Positions 26,214-34,487 of a stretch of 64,000 bases of DNA are shown piece by piece (position 1 is the stretch's first letter; each line of letters starts with the position of its first letter). The translations under genes and the position numbers were made by a program. The notes under the pieces are model-generated. The model saw only the letters and a list, made by a program, of their open reading frames with translations. It was not told where the DNA came from and did not search any database. The stretch is from NCBI RefSeq assembly GCF_003967175.1, contig NZ_AP018553.1:310001-374000 (forward strand), given 5' to 3'. Source of the stretch: Sulfodiicoccus acidiphilus. GTDB lineage: Archaea > Thermoproteota > Thermoprotei_A > Sulfolobales > Sulfolobaceae.

Positions 26214-27533
26214 ATGATGTCCCAGGAGAGGAAAATAGAAGAGGAGCTCAAGGATGCCTTCCCGTACTCGGATCAGGTGAACTGGGAGGAGGTGTACCAG
26301 AGGGTCATATACAGGTACAGTACCCCCCACGGAGTCCAGCATGTGAAGGAGGAGCTGCACCGCCTGGAGGACAGGGGGGAATTAATTGTCCACCACATAA
26401 GGCCCTACAACCAACCAACGGAGTACCAGACCATAAACGGCGAGCCCAAGAAGATACCTACTACCAAGCTCTGGCACCATAAGTCCTGTGGGCAGTGCGG
26501 TCACATCCCGGGCTATCCTACCTCCGTGTTTTGGATAATGAACAAGTTGGAGACCGACTACGTTGACGAGCCACACCAGACCTCGTGCACAGGGTGGAAC
26601 TATCACGCCTCGGGCGCCTCGAATCCAGTCGCCCTAGCAGGGGTTTTCGCTAGGAACTTCTGGAGGAGCTACGAGATAGACTACTTCCCCTTGATCCACT
26701 GCGGCACGTCCTTCGGCCACTACAAGGAGATAAGGAACATGCTCGTCCTTCACAAGGAAGTCAGGGAGAAGCTCAGGCCCATAATGAGGAAGCTCGACAT
26801 GGACATAGTAGTACCAGAGGAGATAGTCCACTACAGCGAGTGGATGTTCGTGAAGAGTAAGGAAGCCGCGAGACAGAGGAAGTACGATCTCTCCTCAATC
26901 AAGGCCGCTGTTCACACCCCTTGTCACGTGTATAAGCTAGTTCCTGACGATACGATATACGACCCCTCAGTCTTCCAAGGGAGGAGGCCAGCGGCGCCCA
27001 CTGGCACTGTGATAAACATGGGTGCCAAGATAGTAGATTACTCCACCTGGTGGGACTGTTGCGGTTTCGGGTTCAGGCACATCCTCACCGAGAGGGAGTT
27101 CACGAGGTCCTTCGCGCTCTTCAAGAAGGTTATTCCAGCCGTCGAGGAAGGCCATGCGGACGTCTTCGTGACCTCCGACACGGGGTGTGTGACGACCTTG
27201 GACAAGAGCCAGTGGGCCGGGAAGGCTCACGGCCTCAACTACAACCTCCCCGTTCTCGCCGACGCCCAGTTCGTCGCCTTGGCCATGGGTGCAGATCCCT
27301 ACACTATAGGACAGATCCATTGGCACGCCACGGACGTGGAGGGCTTCCTCAGGAAGGTGGGAGTTCCGGTAGACGAGTACAAGGAGAAGTTCAACCAATA
27401 CCTGCAAGATCTCAAGGAAGGGAAGGCGGATCCCAATTACCTCTATAGGCCGCACAGGAAGATAGACTACTACCTGGCCCTTCCAGACAGGGTGAAGTGG
27501 CTTAAGGGAGGAAAGCAGGAGGGATCCAGTTGA
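26214..27533 (+). CDS. hdrB1: sHdr complex subunit HdrB1
   Basis: A 439-residue B-type subunit with two cysteine-rich (CCG-type) regions: SCGQCGHIPGYP and TSCTGWNYHASG ... HCGTSFGH in the N-terminal half, and HTPCHVYK ... WWDCCGFGFRH ... TSDTGCVT in the second half. In methanogen HdrB such motifs hold non-cubane clusters at the disulfide site. The B1 form has a degenerate first motif compared with HdrB2. Start: ATG at 26214, directly followed by a second ATG. The stop overlaps the hdrA start by 4 bp. Confidence 0.9.
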   Translation: MMSQERKIEEELKDAFPYSDQVNWEEVYQRVIYRYSTPHGVQHVKEELHRLEDRGELIVHHIRPYNQPTEYQTINGEPKKIPTTKLWHHKSCGQCGHIPGYPTSVFWIMNKLETDYVDEPHQTSCTGWNYHASGASNPVALAGVFARNFWRSYEIDYFPLIHCGTSFGHYKEIRNMLVLHKEVREKLRPIMRKLDMDIVVPEEIVHYSEWMFVKSKEAARQRKYDLSSIKAAVHTPCHVYKLVPDDTIYDPSVFQGRRPAAPTGTVINMGAKIVDYSTWWDCCGFGFRHILTEREFTRSFALFKKVIPAVEEGHADVFVTSDTGCVTTLDKSQWAGKAHGLNYNLPVLADAQFVALAMGADPYTIGQIHWHATDVEGFLRKVGVPVDEYKEKFNQYLQDLKEGKADPNYLYRPHRKIDYYLALPDRVKWLKGGKQEGSS

Positions 27534-28612
27534 AGAAGGTGTTGGTTGTAGGAGGAGGCCCTGCTGGACTAAGCGCCACGAAGGAGCTCGCCAGCATGGG
27601 GATCGAGGTTTTGCTGGTGGAGAAGGACCCACAACTGGGAGGAACCCCGAAGAAGTTGCACTACAGCCTACTCTTCCCAGAGCTTAGACCGGCCTCCCAA
27701 GTCATAGATCCGCTCGTAAAGTCCGCGACCGAGAACGGTAACGTCAAGGTGAGGCTCAACAGCATAGTGGAGGCAGCGAACCAATCTGAGTCTGGCTTCG
27801 AAGTGAAGGTGTCGGAGAAGGGTGGTAGATCGTCCACGGAGAAGGTGGACGCCGTGATCGCGGCCTCAGGTTTCGAACACTTCGACTCCAGAAGGAAGTA
27901 CGAGTACGGCTACGGCATAATTCCCAACATCTACCAAATATCGGACATTGAGAAGATGCTCTCCGAGAACAACTTAGTGACCTCCACAGGGAAGGTTCCC
28001 AAGAGGATAGCAATTCTCCTCTGCGTCGGTTCGAGGGACGCTACGGTGGGGAACACCTACTGTTCGAGGGTATGCTGCGCAGTATCCATCAAGCAGGCCA
28101 TGGAGATAAAGCAGAGGATACCCGACGCCGTGGTACACATCTACTACATGGACATAAGGACGTACGGACTCATGGAGGACAAGTTATACTGGAGGTCTCA
28201 GCTCGACTACAGGGTCGGCTACATAAGGGGGAGGATATCTGAGTTCATGAGGGGACCCAACGACACCGTTGTCATAAAGGGCGAAGACACAATGAACCTC
28301 AACAGGGCGCTGGTAGTACCTTACGACATGGTGATCTTGGCCAACGGGATGGAGCTTGGGCTAGGTTCCAAACAGGTGGCCAAGGTATTGGGTCTGGAGG
28401 TGGAGGAGCACGGCTTCGTGAAGCCTGCGGACCCAGACTCCATGCCGGTAGTGTCCACAAGGAAGGGAGTGTTCTTGGCGGGCGCCTTAACTGGGCCGAA
28501 GACTATATCCGACTCGATCATGGAGGGGCAGGCCGCAGCCATGAAGACCTTCCAGTACGTGACGAGCGGGTTGTGGGAGACCCCAGTCAAGGTGGAGGTG
28601 GCCCAGCATTAG
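27530..28612 (+). CDS. hdrA: sHdr complex flavoprotein HdrA
   Basis: FAD-binding core of the sHdr complex. The dinucleotide motif VVGGGPAGLSATKEL (about 5-19) is followed by an acidic end of strand two (LLVEKDP), and an iron-sulfur region CVGSRDATVGNTYCSRVCC (about 164-182). A second flavin motif is at GVFLAGALTGPKTISDSIMEGQAA. It is the short HdrA of sulfur oxidisers (360 residues), lacking the ferredoxin-like C-terminus of methanogens. TTG start overlapping hdrB1. Confidence 0.93.
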   Translation: MKKVLVVGGGPAGLSATKELASMGIEVLLVEKDPQLGGTPKKLHYSLLFPELRPASQVIDPLVKSATENGNVKVRLNSIVEAANQSESGFEVKVSEKGGRSSTEKVDAVIAASGFEHFDSRRKYEYGYGIIPNIYQISDIEKMLSENNLVTSTGKVPKRIAILLCVGSRDATVGNTYCSRVCCAVSIKQAMEIKQRIPDAVVHIYYMDIRTYGLMEDKLYWRSQLDYRVGYIRGRISEFMRGPNDTVVIKGEDTMNLNRALVVPYDMVILANGMELGLGSKQVAKVLGLEVEEHGFVKPADPDSMPVVSTRKGVFLAGALTGPKTISDSIMEGQAAAMKTFQYVTSGLWETPVKVEVAQH

Positions 28613-28652
28613 GTACCTAAACGTCGAGAGTGTAACGGAGATCTACAAGGCC

Positions 28653-29321
28653 ATGGTGGGGAGGGACCCGCGCAACAGTTCCAGGGACCCTAGGGATTCC
28701 TTGAGGGCGATACTGGACGCGGCTGAGCTGAAGGGAAGCTTCCTCAGGACCACGAGGCTTACCTCCCTAGAGGAGGGGAGAAGGGCACTGAACTCAGTCT
28801 TCTACACAAGGAAGTACTCTAGGTCCCTAACCGAGGACAGTCTCCATCAGTTCAGGGAGTGTCTAGACCGGCTGAGGAGCTCCGAGTCCCTCAGTGAGGC
28901 CGCTAAGGCTTCCTCTTGTCTCTCCTTCTCTAGAAAGGAAGATGCAGTGGACTTCTCCAGGGAGGTGCTGCACTTCGTTGCCCCCCAAAGGTTTCCCCTG
29001 TGGACTAGGTGGATATGGAACCCTGAGAGGGGAACAGGTGCACTGACGTATGTCCTCAGGGATGGCGTCAAGCCAGGTCAGGATCCAGCAGAGGTGTTAG
29101 GGGAGCTCCGTCAAGTGCTAGATACCTTCGGACTCCAGACTGGGGACTTCGTTCCCACCGCGGTCTTCACGGTGTACTCCTACGTGCGATACTTGGACTA
29201 CACCACTCTCCTCGCCATAGACAAGAAGGTCGCCGGGCTCCTCCCCACCCACCTAGGTACCACAGCGATGGTGATGGGCCTCAAGGACTTCCTGAGGGTG
29301 AGAGTCAGTGCCAATCCCTGA
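28653..29321 (+). CDS. Hyp protein of the sHdr cluster
   Basis: A 222-residue protein between hdrA and hdrC2, in the place of the conserved gene called hyp in sHdr loci of bacteria and archaea. It is mainly helical, without Cys-rich motifs (one Cys near 76 and one near 89), and no membrane segments. The reading frame continues upstream of the ATG without a stop through codons for RYLNVESVTEIYKA back to an ATT at 28609 that overlaps the hdrA stop. A rare ATT start coupled to hdrA is therefore possible. It overlaps hdrC2 by 14 bp. Function is not known. Confidence 0.75.
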   Translation: MVGRDPRNSSRDPRDSLRAILDAAELKGSFLRTTRLTSLEEGRRALNSVFYTRKYSRSLTEDSLHQFRECLDRLRSSESLSEAAKASSCLSFSRKEDAVDFSREVLHFVAPQRFPLWTRWIWNPERGTGALTYVLRDGVKPGQDPAEVLGELRQVLDTFGLQTGDFVPTAVFTVYSYVRYLDYTTLLAIDKKVAGLLPTHLGTTAMVMGLKDFLRVRVSANP

Positions 29322-30000
29322 ATTGGAGAAGCCCATAATAAAGGGCCTCATATCCAAGGACAAGGCCTTCATAGACGGCGTCGAAGTAGACGGGACTTGG
29401 AACACTTTCATAGTGGAGAGGACCCAGACCGGTTACGATCAGAGCATCTGGGACGAGGTCGCGTCCACATTGGAGGGTGTTACCATAAGCGCTTGCTGGC
29501 AGTGTGGCACCTGCACTAGCGGGTGCACGATGAGGGAGTACGATCCCCAATTCGGGCCGAGGAAGTTCATCGATCTGGCAAGGAAGGGCGACAGACAGGC
29601 CCTAGTGGAGCTCCAGGACAGCCTCTGGAGGTGCGTATCGTGCCAGAAGTGCACCCACAGGTGCCCTAAGGGGGTGATGGTGGAGGAGGTGGTGCACGCC
29701 ATACATCACAACCTGCTCAGGCACGGGCTAGTGAAGAAGGACCCTGGAACTAAGTTCGACGAACTGTTCCTCGAAACTGTAATGAGGAACGGCGGGAGGA
29801 TAACGGAGCTGACGCTCGGTGCAGCCTCGGCCAAGGCGGGGTTCGTCACCCTCAGCGTCAAGGACCTGATCAAGATGGGAGGGACGTTGCTCAGATCTGG
29901 GCTGGTGAAGGACCTGATAAAGCCCAGCAGGGTCAAGAAATGGGAGAAGGTGAAGGGCGTCCTCGAGGAGGCCATGAAGGAGGAGGTGAGGCTGGAGTGA
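29308..30000 (+). CDS. hdrC2: sHdr complex iron-sulfur subunit HdrC2
   Basis: A 230-residue C-type subunit with two [4Fe-4S] sites: [11 protein letters not shown] (about 63-73) and [12 protein letters not shown] (about 110-121). The C-terminal part is a set of helices with hydrophobic patches (LIKMGGTLL), possibly for contact with the partner B2 or the membrane. GTG start inside the hyp 3' end; the stop overlaps hdrB2 by 4 bp, so C2 and B2 are translationally coupled. Confidence 0.92.
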   Translation: MPIPELEKPIIKGLISKDKAFIDGVEVDGTWNTFIVERTQTGYDQSIWDEVASTLEGVTISACWQCGTCTSGCTMREYDPQFGPRKFIDLARKGDRQALVELQDSLWRCVSCQKCTHRCPKGVMVEEVVHAIHHNLLRHGLVKKDPGTKFDELFLETVMRNGGRITELTLGAASAKAGFVTLSVKDLIKMGGTLLRSGLVKDLIKPSRVKKWEKVKGVLEEAMKEEVRLE

Positions 30001-30923
30001 GTGGAGACGACGGGAAGAACGTGTACGGAAAGGCCGTACTGTATCCAGGCTGCTCGCTCGATGGGCTCGGGAAGTCCTACGACGTCTCCTTGAGGCTGGT
30101 AACGGAGGACCTGGGAGTTCCCTACGAGAAGGTGGAGGACTACAACTGTTGCGGCGCGTTGGAGGTGAAGAACGTCAACACCATGCTCGGGCTCCTACTT
30201 CCAGCTAGGAACCTGTCCCTAGCTCAGTCCATGGGAGCCAACACGGTTGTGTCTGCCTGTCCCGGCTGTCACTACTCCCTCTCAAGGGCCCACTACTACG
30301 TCAATAGGTACGGGAAGGTGGCAGATAAGGTTAACGAGAAACTCAAGAAGATGGACGAGGTTCCGTACGAGGGTAAGCTGACAATGGCACATGCCGTGGA
30401 ATACATATACAACGCAGCTGGAGTGGAGGAAGTGAAGAAGAGGGTGAGGAGACCCCTCACTGGCCTGAGGGTGGCCCCTTACTACGGCTGCCTCTACGCT
30501 AGGCCCAAACAGTTCCTAGGGACGGGTTACTCTCCCCTCAAGGACGATCCAGAGAGGCCTTACTTCATGGACGAGCTGCTCAGGGCCGTGGGGGCCGAGG
30601 TTGTGCAGTTCGAGGCTAAGACCACCTGTTGCGGAGGGCCTCACGTCTATTCCGACGCGGAGGTGGCGATGCATTTGGAAGCGAGGATACTCAAGGAGGC
30701 GAGGAGGAACGGCGCTGAGCTCTTGGTGACCGACTGTCCCCTGGGACATGTGGCCATAGAGACCAACATGGATAAGATAGCGAAGAAGTACGGGGAGGAG
30801 CTCAGGACCCCCCTTGCGTACTTCACGCAGCTCTTGGCGTTCGCCTTCGGCCACTCTCCAGGCGAGGTGCTCCTCACGGCTAACCTCACGGATCCCATGG
30901 CCGTCCTCAGGAGGTTCTTGTAG
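29997..30923 (+). CDS. hdrB2: sHdr complex subunit HdrB2
   Basis: Full B-type subunit with both cysteine motifs: YPGCSLDG ... YNCCGALEV ... SACPGCHYS, and YYGCLYARP ... TTCCGGPHV ... VTDCPLGH. These match the CX(n)CCGX(n)CXXC pattern of the non-cubane cluster binding sites. The GTG at 29997, overlapping the hdrC2 stop, gives a N-terminus ([17 protein letters not shown]) like that of homologues; the upstream in-frame ATG at 29940 lies inside hdrC2 and encodes low-complexity sequence. Last gene of the hdrB1-A-hyp-C2-B2 transcript. Confidence 0.93.
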   Translation: MSGDDGKNVYGKAVLYPGCSLDGLGKSYDVSLRLVTEDLGVPYEKVEDYNCCGALEVKNVNTMLGLLLPARNLSLAQSMGANTVVSACPGCHYSLSRAHYYVNRYGKVADKVNEKLKKMDEVPYEGKLTMAHAVEYIYNAAGVEEVKKRVRRPLTGLRVAPYYGCLYARPKQFLGTGYSPLKDDPERPYFMDELLRAVGAEVVQFEAKTTCCGGPHVYSDAEVAMHLEARILKEARRNGAELLVTDCPLGHVAIETNMDKIAKKYGEELRTPLAYFTQLLAFAFGHSPGEVLLTANLTDPMAVLRRFL

Positions 30924-30925
30924 AG

Positions 30926-30949
30926 AAGATTTTTTACTTTTTAATTAAA
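30926..30949 (+). promoter_or_regulatory. TATA-rich promoter of lbpA-lpl(AB)
   Basis: An AT-rich block between hdrB2 and lbpA containing ATTTTTTAC and TTTTTAATTAAAC. The first is about 23 bases before the GTG at 30953, so the carrier-ligase pair can be transcribed on its own. Confidence 0.5.
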
Positions 30950-30952
30950 CTG

Positions 30953-31411
30953 GTGGCCGAGAACATGGTAGTCGAGTCCAACTGCGAGGTCCCCGAGGAC
31001 CTCTATTACTACATAGAGGGAAAGAACACGGTGTGGGGGAAACTTGAAGGGGACGTCATGACCGTTGGCATAACTGACGTCGCTCAGACCATGGCGGGGA
31101 AGCTAGTCAAGGTGAGGCTGAAGAAGAAGGGAGTGAAGGTGGACAGGGGTAGACCAGTAGCTACCATGGAGAGCGGGAAGTGGGCCGGTGCAGTTCCTTC
31201 ACCAGTTAGCGGCGAGATAGTCGAGGTCAACGAGGAAGTGGAGAAGTCGCCGTCGCTGGTGAACCAAGACCCTTACGGAAAGGGATGGCTAGTCAAGTTG
31301 AAGGTGTTGAACAGGGAAGAGCTTAAGCAGCTCTACACCTCCTCTGTCGCAGTGGACAAGGTGAGGGGGCTCATACAGTCTGAGAAGATACAGTGTAAGA
31401 GGGTGACGTAG
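30953..31411 (+). CDS. lbpA: Lipoate-binding protein LbpA (GcvH-like)
   Basis: A GcvH-fold lipoyl carrier dedicated to the sHdr sulfur-oxidation pathway. The lipoyl hairpin has Lys76 in VATMESGKWAG, the expected modification site. The flanking sequence ITDVAQTMAGKLVKVRL and PSPVSGEIVEVN is typical for the H-protein barrel. 152 residues. GTG start; the stop overlaps the ligase start. No glycine-cleavage genes are nearby, consistent with a specialised role. Confidence 0.93.
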   Translation: MAENMVVESNCEVPEDLYYYIEGKNTVWGKLEGDVMTVGITDVAQTMAGKLVKVRLKKKGVKVDRGRPVATMESGKWAGAVPSPVSGEIVEVNEEVEKSPSLVNQDPYGKGWLVKLKVLNREELKQLYTSSVAVDKVRGLIQSEKIQCKRVT

Positions 31412-32502
31412 TGAACTGGAGATTCGTCTCTCTCCCGCCTCAAGACGGTCCCCACATGATCACCTCCTTTGTAGCCGTGGCCGACTACGTTTCCAAGGGA
31501 GGGAAAAACACGTTCTTGACCTTCACGACCTCGGAGCCCTTCGTAAATGTAGGAGTTCACCAGGAGATCTGGCTCGAGGTGGACATGGACTTCGTGAGGA
31601 GGAGGGGTCTCACCGTGGTTCGTAGGGACTTGGGCGGCGGGACAGTGGTCATAACGGACGGGGAACAGGACTTCTTCGTCGTAGTCAACGCTGAAGAAGC
31701 CCCAGCGGCGCCCTCCAAGCTATACCAACGCTACTTGGCGCCGGTGGTGGAGGCCCTCAGGTCCTACGGCCTCAACGCCACCCTGAGGGATCAGGACATA
31801 GTGGTGAACGGGAGGAAGATAAGTGGTAACGGCGCCATGACTCGCGGGAACGCCGTAGTCGTAGCGGGAAACGTCCTTATGAGGCTCGACTTGGACGTGA
31901 TCGCTGGGGCGATTAGGGTTCCCAGCGAGAAGTTCAGGGACAAGATGGCTAAGGACATGTCCCAGTGGCTTACGAGCCTCGAGAGGGAGCTCGGCTATCT
32001 CCCCACAAGGGAGGACCTGGTGTCTAGGTTGAAGAGGGCGTTCGAGGAGGCGGGCGTGAGATTCGAGGACTCCCCCCTCACCTTGGAGGAGGTGGAGGAG
32101 TGGAACCGGCTCGCCGAGGATAAGCGGGCGGAGAGCTGGACCTTCTATAGGGACAACAGACACCCCTCGTTGAGGACCGAGAGGTGCGTGAAGATATCTT
32201 CCGCTGCAGTGCTGTGCCACGTGGACCACAAGGGGAGGAAACTCGTCAGGCTGACAGCTAGGATAGTGGACGGTAAGCTGGACGAGGTTTCGATCTCTGG
32301 CGATTTCTTCGTGATGTCCCCCCAAGGTTTCCTCGACTCCCTAGAGGACTCCCTGAGGGGAGTGGACGTGAAGGACGTTTCCAAGGCCGTCTCCGACGCC
32401 TTCAGCAAGTACTCGCCCAAGGCCTTCGGACTCGAGGAGGCCGACGTGCAGGTCGCCTTCCAGAAGCTACTTCAGTCTCCCGAGGTCAGGGAGGTGACTT
32501 AG
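31411..32502 (+). CDS. Lipoate-protein ligase of the sHdr system, fused LplA-LplB domains
   Basis: A ligase that activates lipoate and attaches it to LbpA. The N-terminal LplA-like catalytic domain has the RRDLGGGTVV lipoyl-AMP loop (about residues 70-80) and the catalytic lysine in VVNGRKISGNG (about 130-140). From about residue 250 a LplB-like accessory domain follows in the same chain (sLpl(AB) architecture). GTG start overlapping lbpA by one base. No lipoyl synthase is next to it. The final bases overlap a small ORF on the other strand. Confidence 0.9.
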   Translation: MNWRFVSLPPQDGPHMITSFVAVADYVSKGGKNTFLTFTTSEPFVNVGVHQEIWLEVDMDFVRRRGLTVVRRDLGGGTVVITDGEQDFFVVVNAEEAPAAPSKLYQRYLAPVVEALRSYGLNATLRDQDIVVNGRKISGNGAMTRGNAVVVAGNVLMRLDLDVIAGAIRVPSEKFRDKMAKDMSQWLTSLERELGYLPTREDLVSRLKRAFEEAGVRFEDSPLTLEEVEEWNRLAEDKRAESWTFYRDNRHPSLRTERCVKISSAAVLCHVDHKGRKLVRLTARIVDGKLDEVSISGDFFVMSPQGFLDSLEDSLRGVDVKDVSKAVSDAFSKYSPKAFGLEEADVQVAFQKLLQSPEVREVT

Positions 32503-32584
32503 CTCGACAACTCTTGAGGCAGTCCTCGAGGTCGAGGTAACTCCAGCTGTCCCGGGGTTTCAGGCACATCTCGAGGCAGTTCAT
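32486..32584 (-). CDS. Twin-CX3C microprotein (32 residues)
   Basis: A short reading frame antisense to the lpl(AB) end and the following gap. It encodes MNCLEMCLKPRDSW then SYLDLEDCLKSCRAKSPP: two CxxxC motifs (residues 3-7 and 22-26) each at the start of a probable helix, separated by a basic-aromatic linker. The pattern suggests a helical hairpin that binds a metal or forms two disulfides, like CX3C small carrier proteins. The ATG at 32584 is back to back with the plus-strand gene at 32587. A weak TATA-like CATATTA lies about 25 bases upstream. Not covered by any longer gene, and amino acid composition is protein-like. Alternative: chance ORF. Confidence 0.5.
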   Translation of the reverse strand: MNCLEMCLKPRDSWSYLDLEDCLKSCRAKSPP

Positions 32585-32586
32585 AG

Positions 32587-33033
32587 TTGAATTTCCACGA
32601 GGACGGTAATATGGTTTCTCTAGACGAACTGGAGGTGCTGGGGAGGCTCAAGGTAGGGGAAAGGGAGCTCGAGGTGGTGAGTGCACCTAGCCCCCTCGAC
32701 TCGAGGTCCTGGCCGGAGGTCAGGGAGAAGCTACTGACTTGGAGACCACAGGTAGTCGCTGACGTATTGGAGCTGAACGGCTTAGCCTGCCCGGTGGTGG
32801 GAAATCGAGTGATCCTCCTAGACGAGGAGACCTCCGCCGTCCTCAGGGAGTTGTTGTCCCTGTTCCACCCCAGGGCTCCTCCCGACGTTTTCGCCAGTGC
32901 CGTAGTTGGGAACGTCCTCAACGAGATGGAGAGGCAGGTAGGGAGGGCCTTCACTAACGAGGAGAGGGTCTCGGTCACGTTGAAGCTAGTCATGAGCCTC
33001 TCGCTTTTGGTGGACCTCGGGGTGATCCGTTGA
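32587..33033 (+). CDS. Unknown protein downstream of the lipoate ligase
   Basis: A 148-residue protein that I do not recognise. TTG at 32587 or ATG at 32611 may be the start; the second leaves room for a promoter of the minus-strand microprotein. It is helical with a central LNGLACPVVGNRVILLDEETS segment and one Cys (about residue 67). It has no membrane segment. It overlaps the OsmC gene by 4 bp, so the two are co-translated, and both probably belong to the sulfur locus. A role in sulfur or lipoyl handling is inference from position only. Confidence 0.65.
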   Translation: MNFHEDGNMVSLDELEVLGRLKVGERELEVVSAPSPLDSRSWPEVREKLLTWRPQVVADVLELNGLACPVVGNRVILLDEETSAVLRELLSLFHPRAPPDVFASAVVGNVLNEMERQVGRAFTNEERVSVTLKLVMSLSLLVDLGVIR

Positions 33034-33446
33034 CCACGATAACGTTCGCGGCCGAGGCCAAACTCGAGGAAGAGAAGGTCAGGGTCTACGTGAAGGACTC
33101 CGAACTAGTGGTGGGAACCATAGGTTCCGACTACCCCACCCCAGAGGAGTTGCTACTCTCTGCGGCCCTCTCCTGTCTCCTCCTAACCCTCCTCTACGTG
33201 GCCAGGGAGATGGAGGTCCACCTGGAGGAGGTGGATGGGTACATAGAGGGCGACCTCGACCCTGCAGGATTCAACGGAGGGGCAGTACCTCCAGGTGTGC
33301 TCGAGGTGAGGTACTTCGTGAAGGTGAGAAGCTCCGATCCCCGAGTTAGCGACGTACTTAACGCCTCAGAAAGGAGGTGCCCCCTCAAGGACACGCTCAC
33401 TAGGTCGGTTAGAGTGAGGGTCAACTGGCAGCTAGTCCACACTTAG
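33030..33446 (+). CDS. OsmC-family protein
   Basis: A 138-residue OsmC-fold protein. Family features are the TPEELLLSAALSCLLLTLLYVARE helix with the first reactive Cys (about residue 49) and the second Cys in RRCPLKDTL near the C-terminus. OsmC proteins reduce organic peroxides or handle persulfides through these two cysteines. In this sulfur-oxidation context a persulfide or sulfane-sulfur role is plausible but not shown. TTG start overlapping the preceding unknown gene by 4 bp. Confidence 0.8.
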   Translation: MTTITFAAEAKLEEEKVRVYVKDSELVVGTIGSDYPTPEELLLSAALSCLLLTLLYVAREMEVHLEEVDGYIEGDLDPAGFNGGAVPPGVLEVRYFVKVRSSDPRVSDVLNASERRCPLKDTLTRSVRVRVNWQLVHT

Positions 33447-33466
33447 GGGGCGTTTAGGCTCGAGGG

Positions 33467-33858
33467 TCACCTCAAGGCCACGATCAGTCTATCCCTCAAC
33501 TTGGAGCTCAGCAGGACAGTGAACTTCTGTCCAGCCAAGGCCGATGCGACGGGGGAGGAGCTAGGGGCCACTATGACGGCCTCCGCCCCCACTGAGACGA
33601 ACTTCACCACGTTCGATGGATCCTTCACCAGCCCGAGTGGTATGGTTTTAACTGTCCTGACCCTCATCCTGTCCACCAAAGTCTCCACTATGGGTTCCTC
33701 CACCATTTCCCTCAGCTTGCTCCTGAGGTCGTCCTCCTCGTAGCCCCCCTGTCTCCCCCCGTGAGAAGTGACGTTAGCGAGGAGTTTCGACCCCCAGCGT
33801 CCACGGCCGCCAAGTGGACTAGGGCCGCGGATCTACTCGAGAGGGTCAGCATCAGCAC
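33467..33858 (-). pseudogene. UspA-like gene with a frameshift
   Basis: A long frame from the left encodes, in minus direction, WGSKLLANVTSHGG ... EEPIVETLVDRMRVRTVKT ... VVKFVSVGAEAVIVAPSSSP ... KFTVLLSS, the pattern of a universal-stress-type domain. The expected N-terminal part (SSRSAALVHLAAVDAGG) is present in another frame starting at GTG 33858 or ATG 33852. The two join at a run of five Gs near 33792, so a single-base slip separates them. Either the gene is broken or the sequence has an indel error. If repaired it is about 130 residues. Confidence 0.5.
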
Positions 33859-33950
33859 TACCTGATAGCAGTTTCTCTAGAAGGAATTAAATCTTTTCTC
33901 CTAGTATTCCAGAGTTGAACGCCGGAAGCAACTTTGGTATGACCGAAAGT

Positions 33951-33973
33951 CTTTTTATACATGTTTGACATGT
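33951..33973 (+). promoter_or_regulatory. TATA box and palindromic operator of the RHH gene
   Basis: CTTTTTATAC is a TATA box centred about 25 bases before the ATG at 33981. Abutting it is ACATGTTTGACATGT (33959-33973), two ACATGT arms with a 3-base spacer. It lies between TATA and start of a leaderless transcript, the usual place for an archaeal repressor site. Autoregulation by the RHH protein is an inference. Confidence 0.55.
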
Positions 33974-33980
33974 CTTACTT

Positions 33981-34448
33981 ATGTCACAGGAAAGTCCGGA
34001 CGAGAACAGGCCCAAGACGATCAGGGGGATAGACCCGGACCTCTACGACAGAGCCCTAGCCCTGTCTAGGCAGACGGGAAAAACGGTAGGACAGGTAATA
34101 AACGATGCCCTGAGCAACCTACTCAACGCCCTAGATTCCACCGCCGACAAAGTTCAAGAGGTAGGTAGGGCATTCGTCGAGGGAGTCCAGGAGGGGAGGG
34201 GCGAGCTCACCGTGATATCTAACGTCGAGGAGATAGAGGTCACGAGGGAAGAGCTCGCCTCCCTGGGGAGGCAAGTGGTGTTCAGGAGCGTGAAGAGGCT
34301 AGTTCTAGGCGAGGACGTGGACAGGGAAACCTTCGAGAAGTACGTGAACTCGATAGTCCAGGTGGAGGAGTTAGTGGTCAGGAACAAGTCCCTCCCGAAG
34401 CTCACTGTACTGCAGAGGTGCAGGTTCGTGAAGAGGATCACCAACTAG
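33981..34448 (+). CDS. Ribbon-helix-helix domain protein
   Basis: Residues about 10-48 form a RHH (CopG/MetJ-like) DNA-binding unit: the strand KTIRGIDPDLYDRALA, a helix, and the turn GKTVGQVINDALSNLLNAL. The remaining 100 residues are an uncharacterised helical/beta extension with a VVFRSVKRLVLGEDVD repeat-like segment, possibly for oligomerisation or ligand binding. No antitoxin partner gene is beside it; the next gene is a DsbA-like oxidoreductase 40 bases downstream. Own promoter with a palindrome. Confidence 0.75.
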   Translation: MSQESPDENRPKTIRGIDPDLYDRALALSRQTGKTVGQVINDALSNLLNALDSTADKVQEVGRAFVEGVQEGRGELTVISNVEEIEVTREELASLGRQVVFRSVKRLVLGEDVDRETFEKYVNSIVQVEELVVRNKSLPKLTVLQRCRFVKRITN

Positions 34449-34487
34449 CGCGGAAAAAACTTAATCCAGGGAGAATAAGTTTGACAT

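Noticed and set aside
32499-32993. 164-codon minus-strand frame across the microprotein region
   Set aside because: It is Ser/Thr-rich antisense to the gene at 32587. The twin-CX3C frame in the same region is a different frame and far more protein-like.
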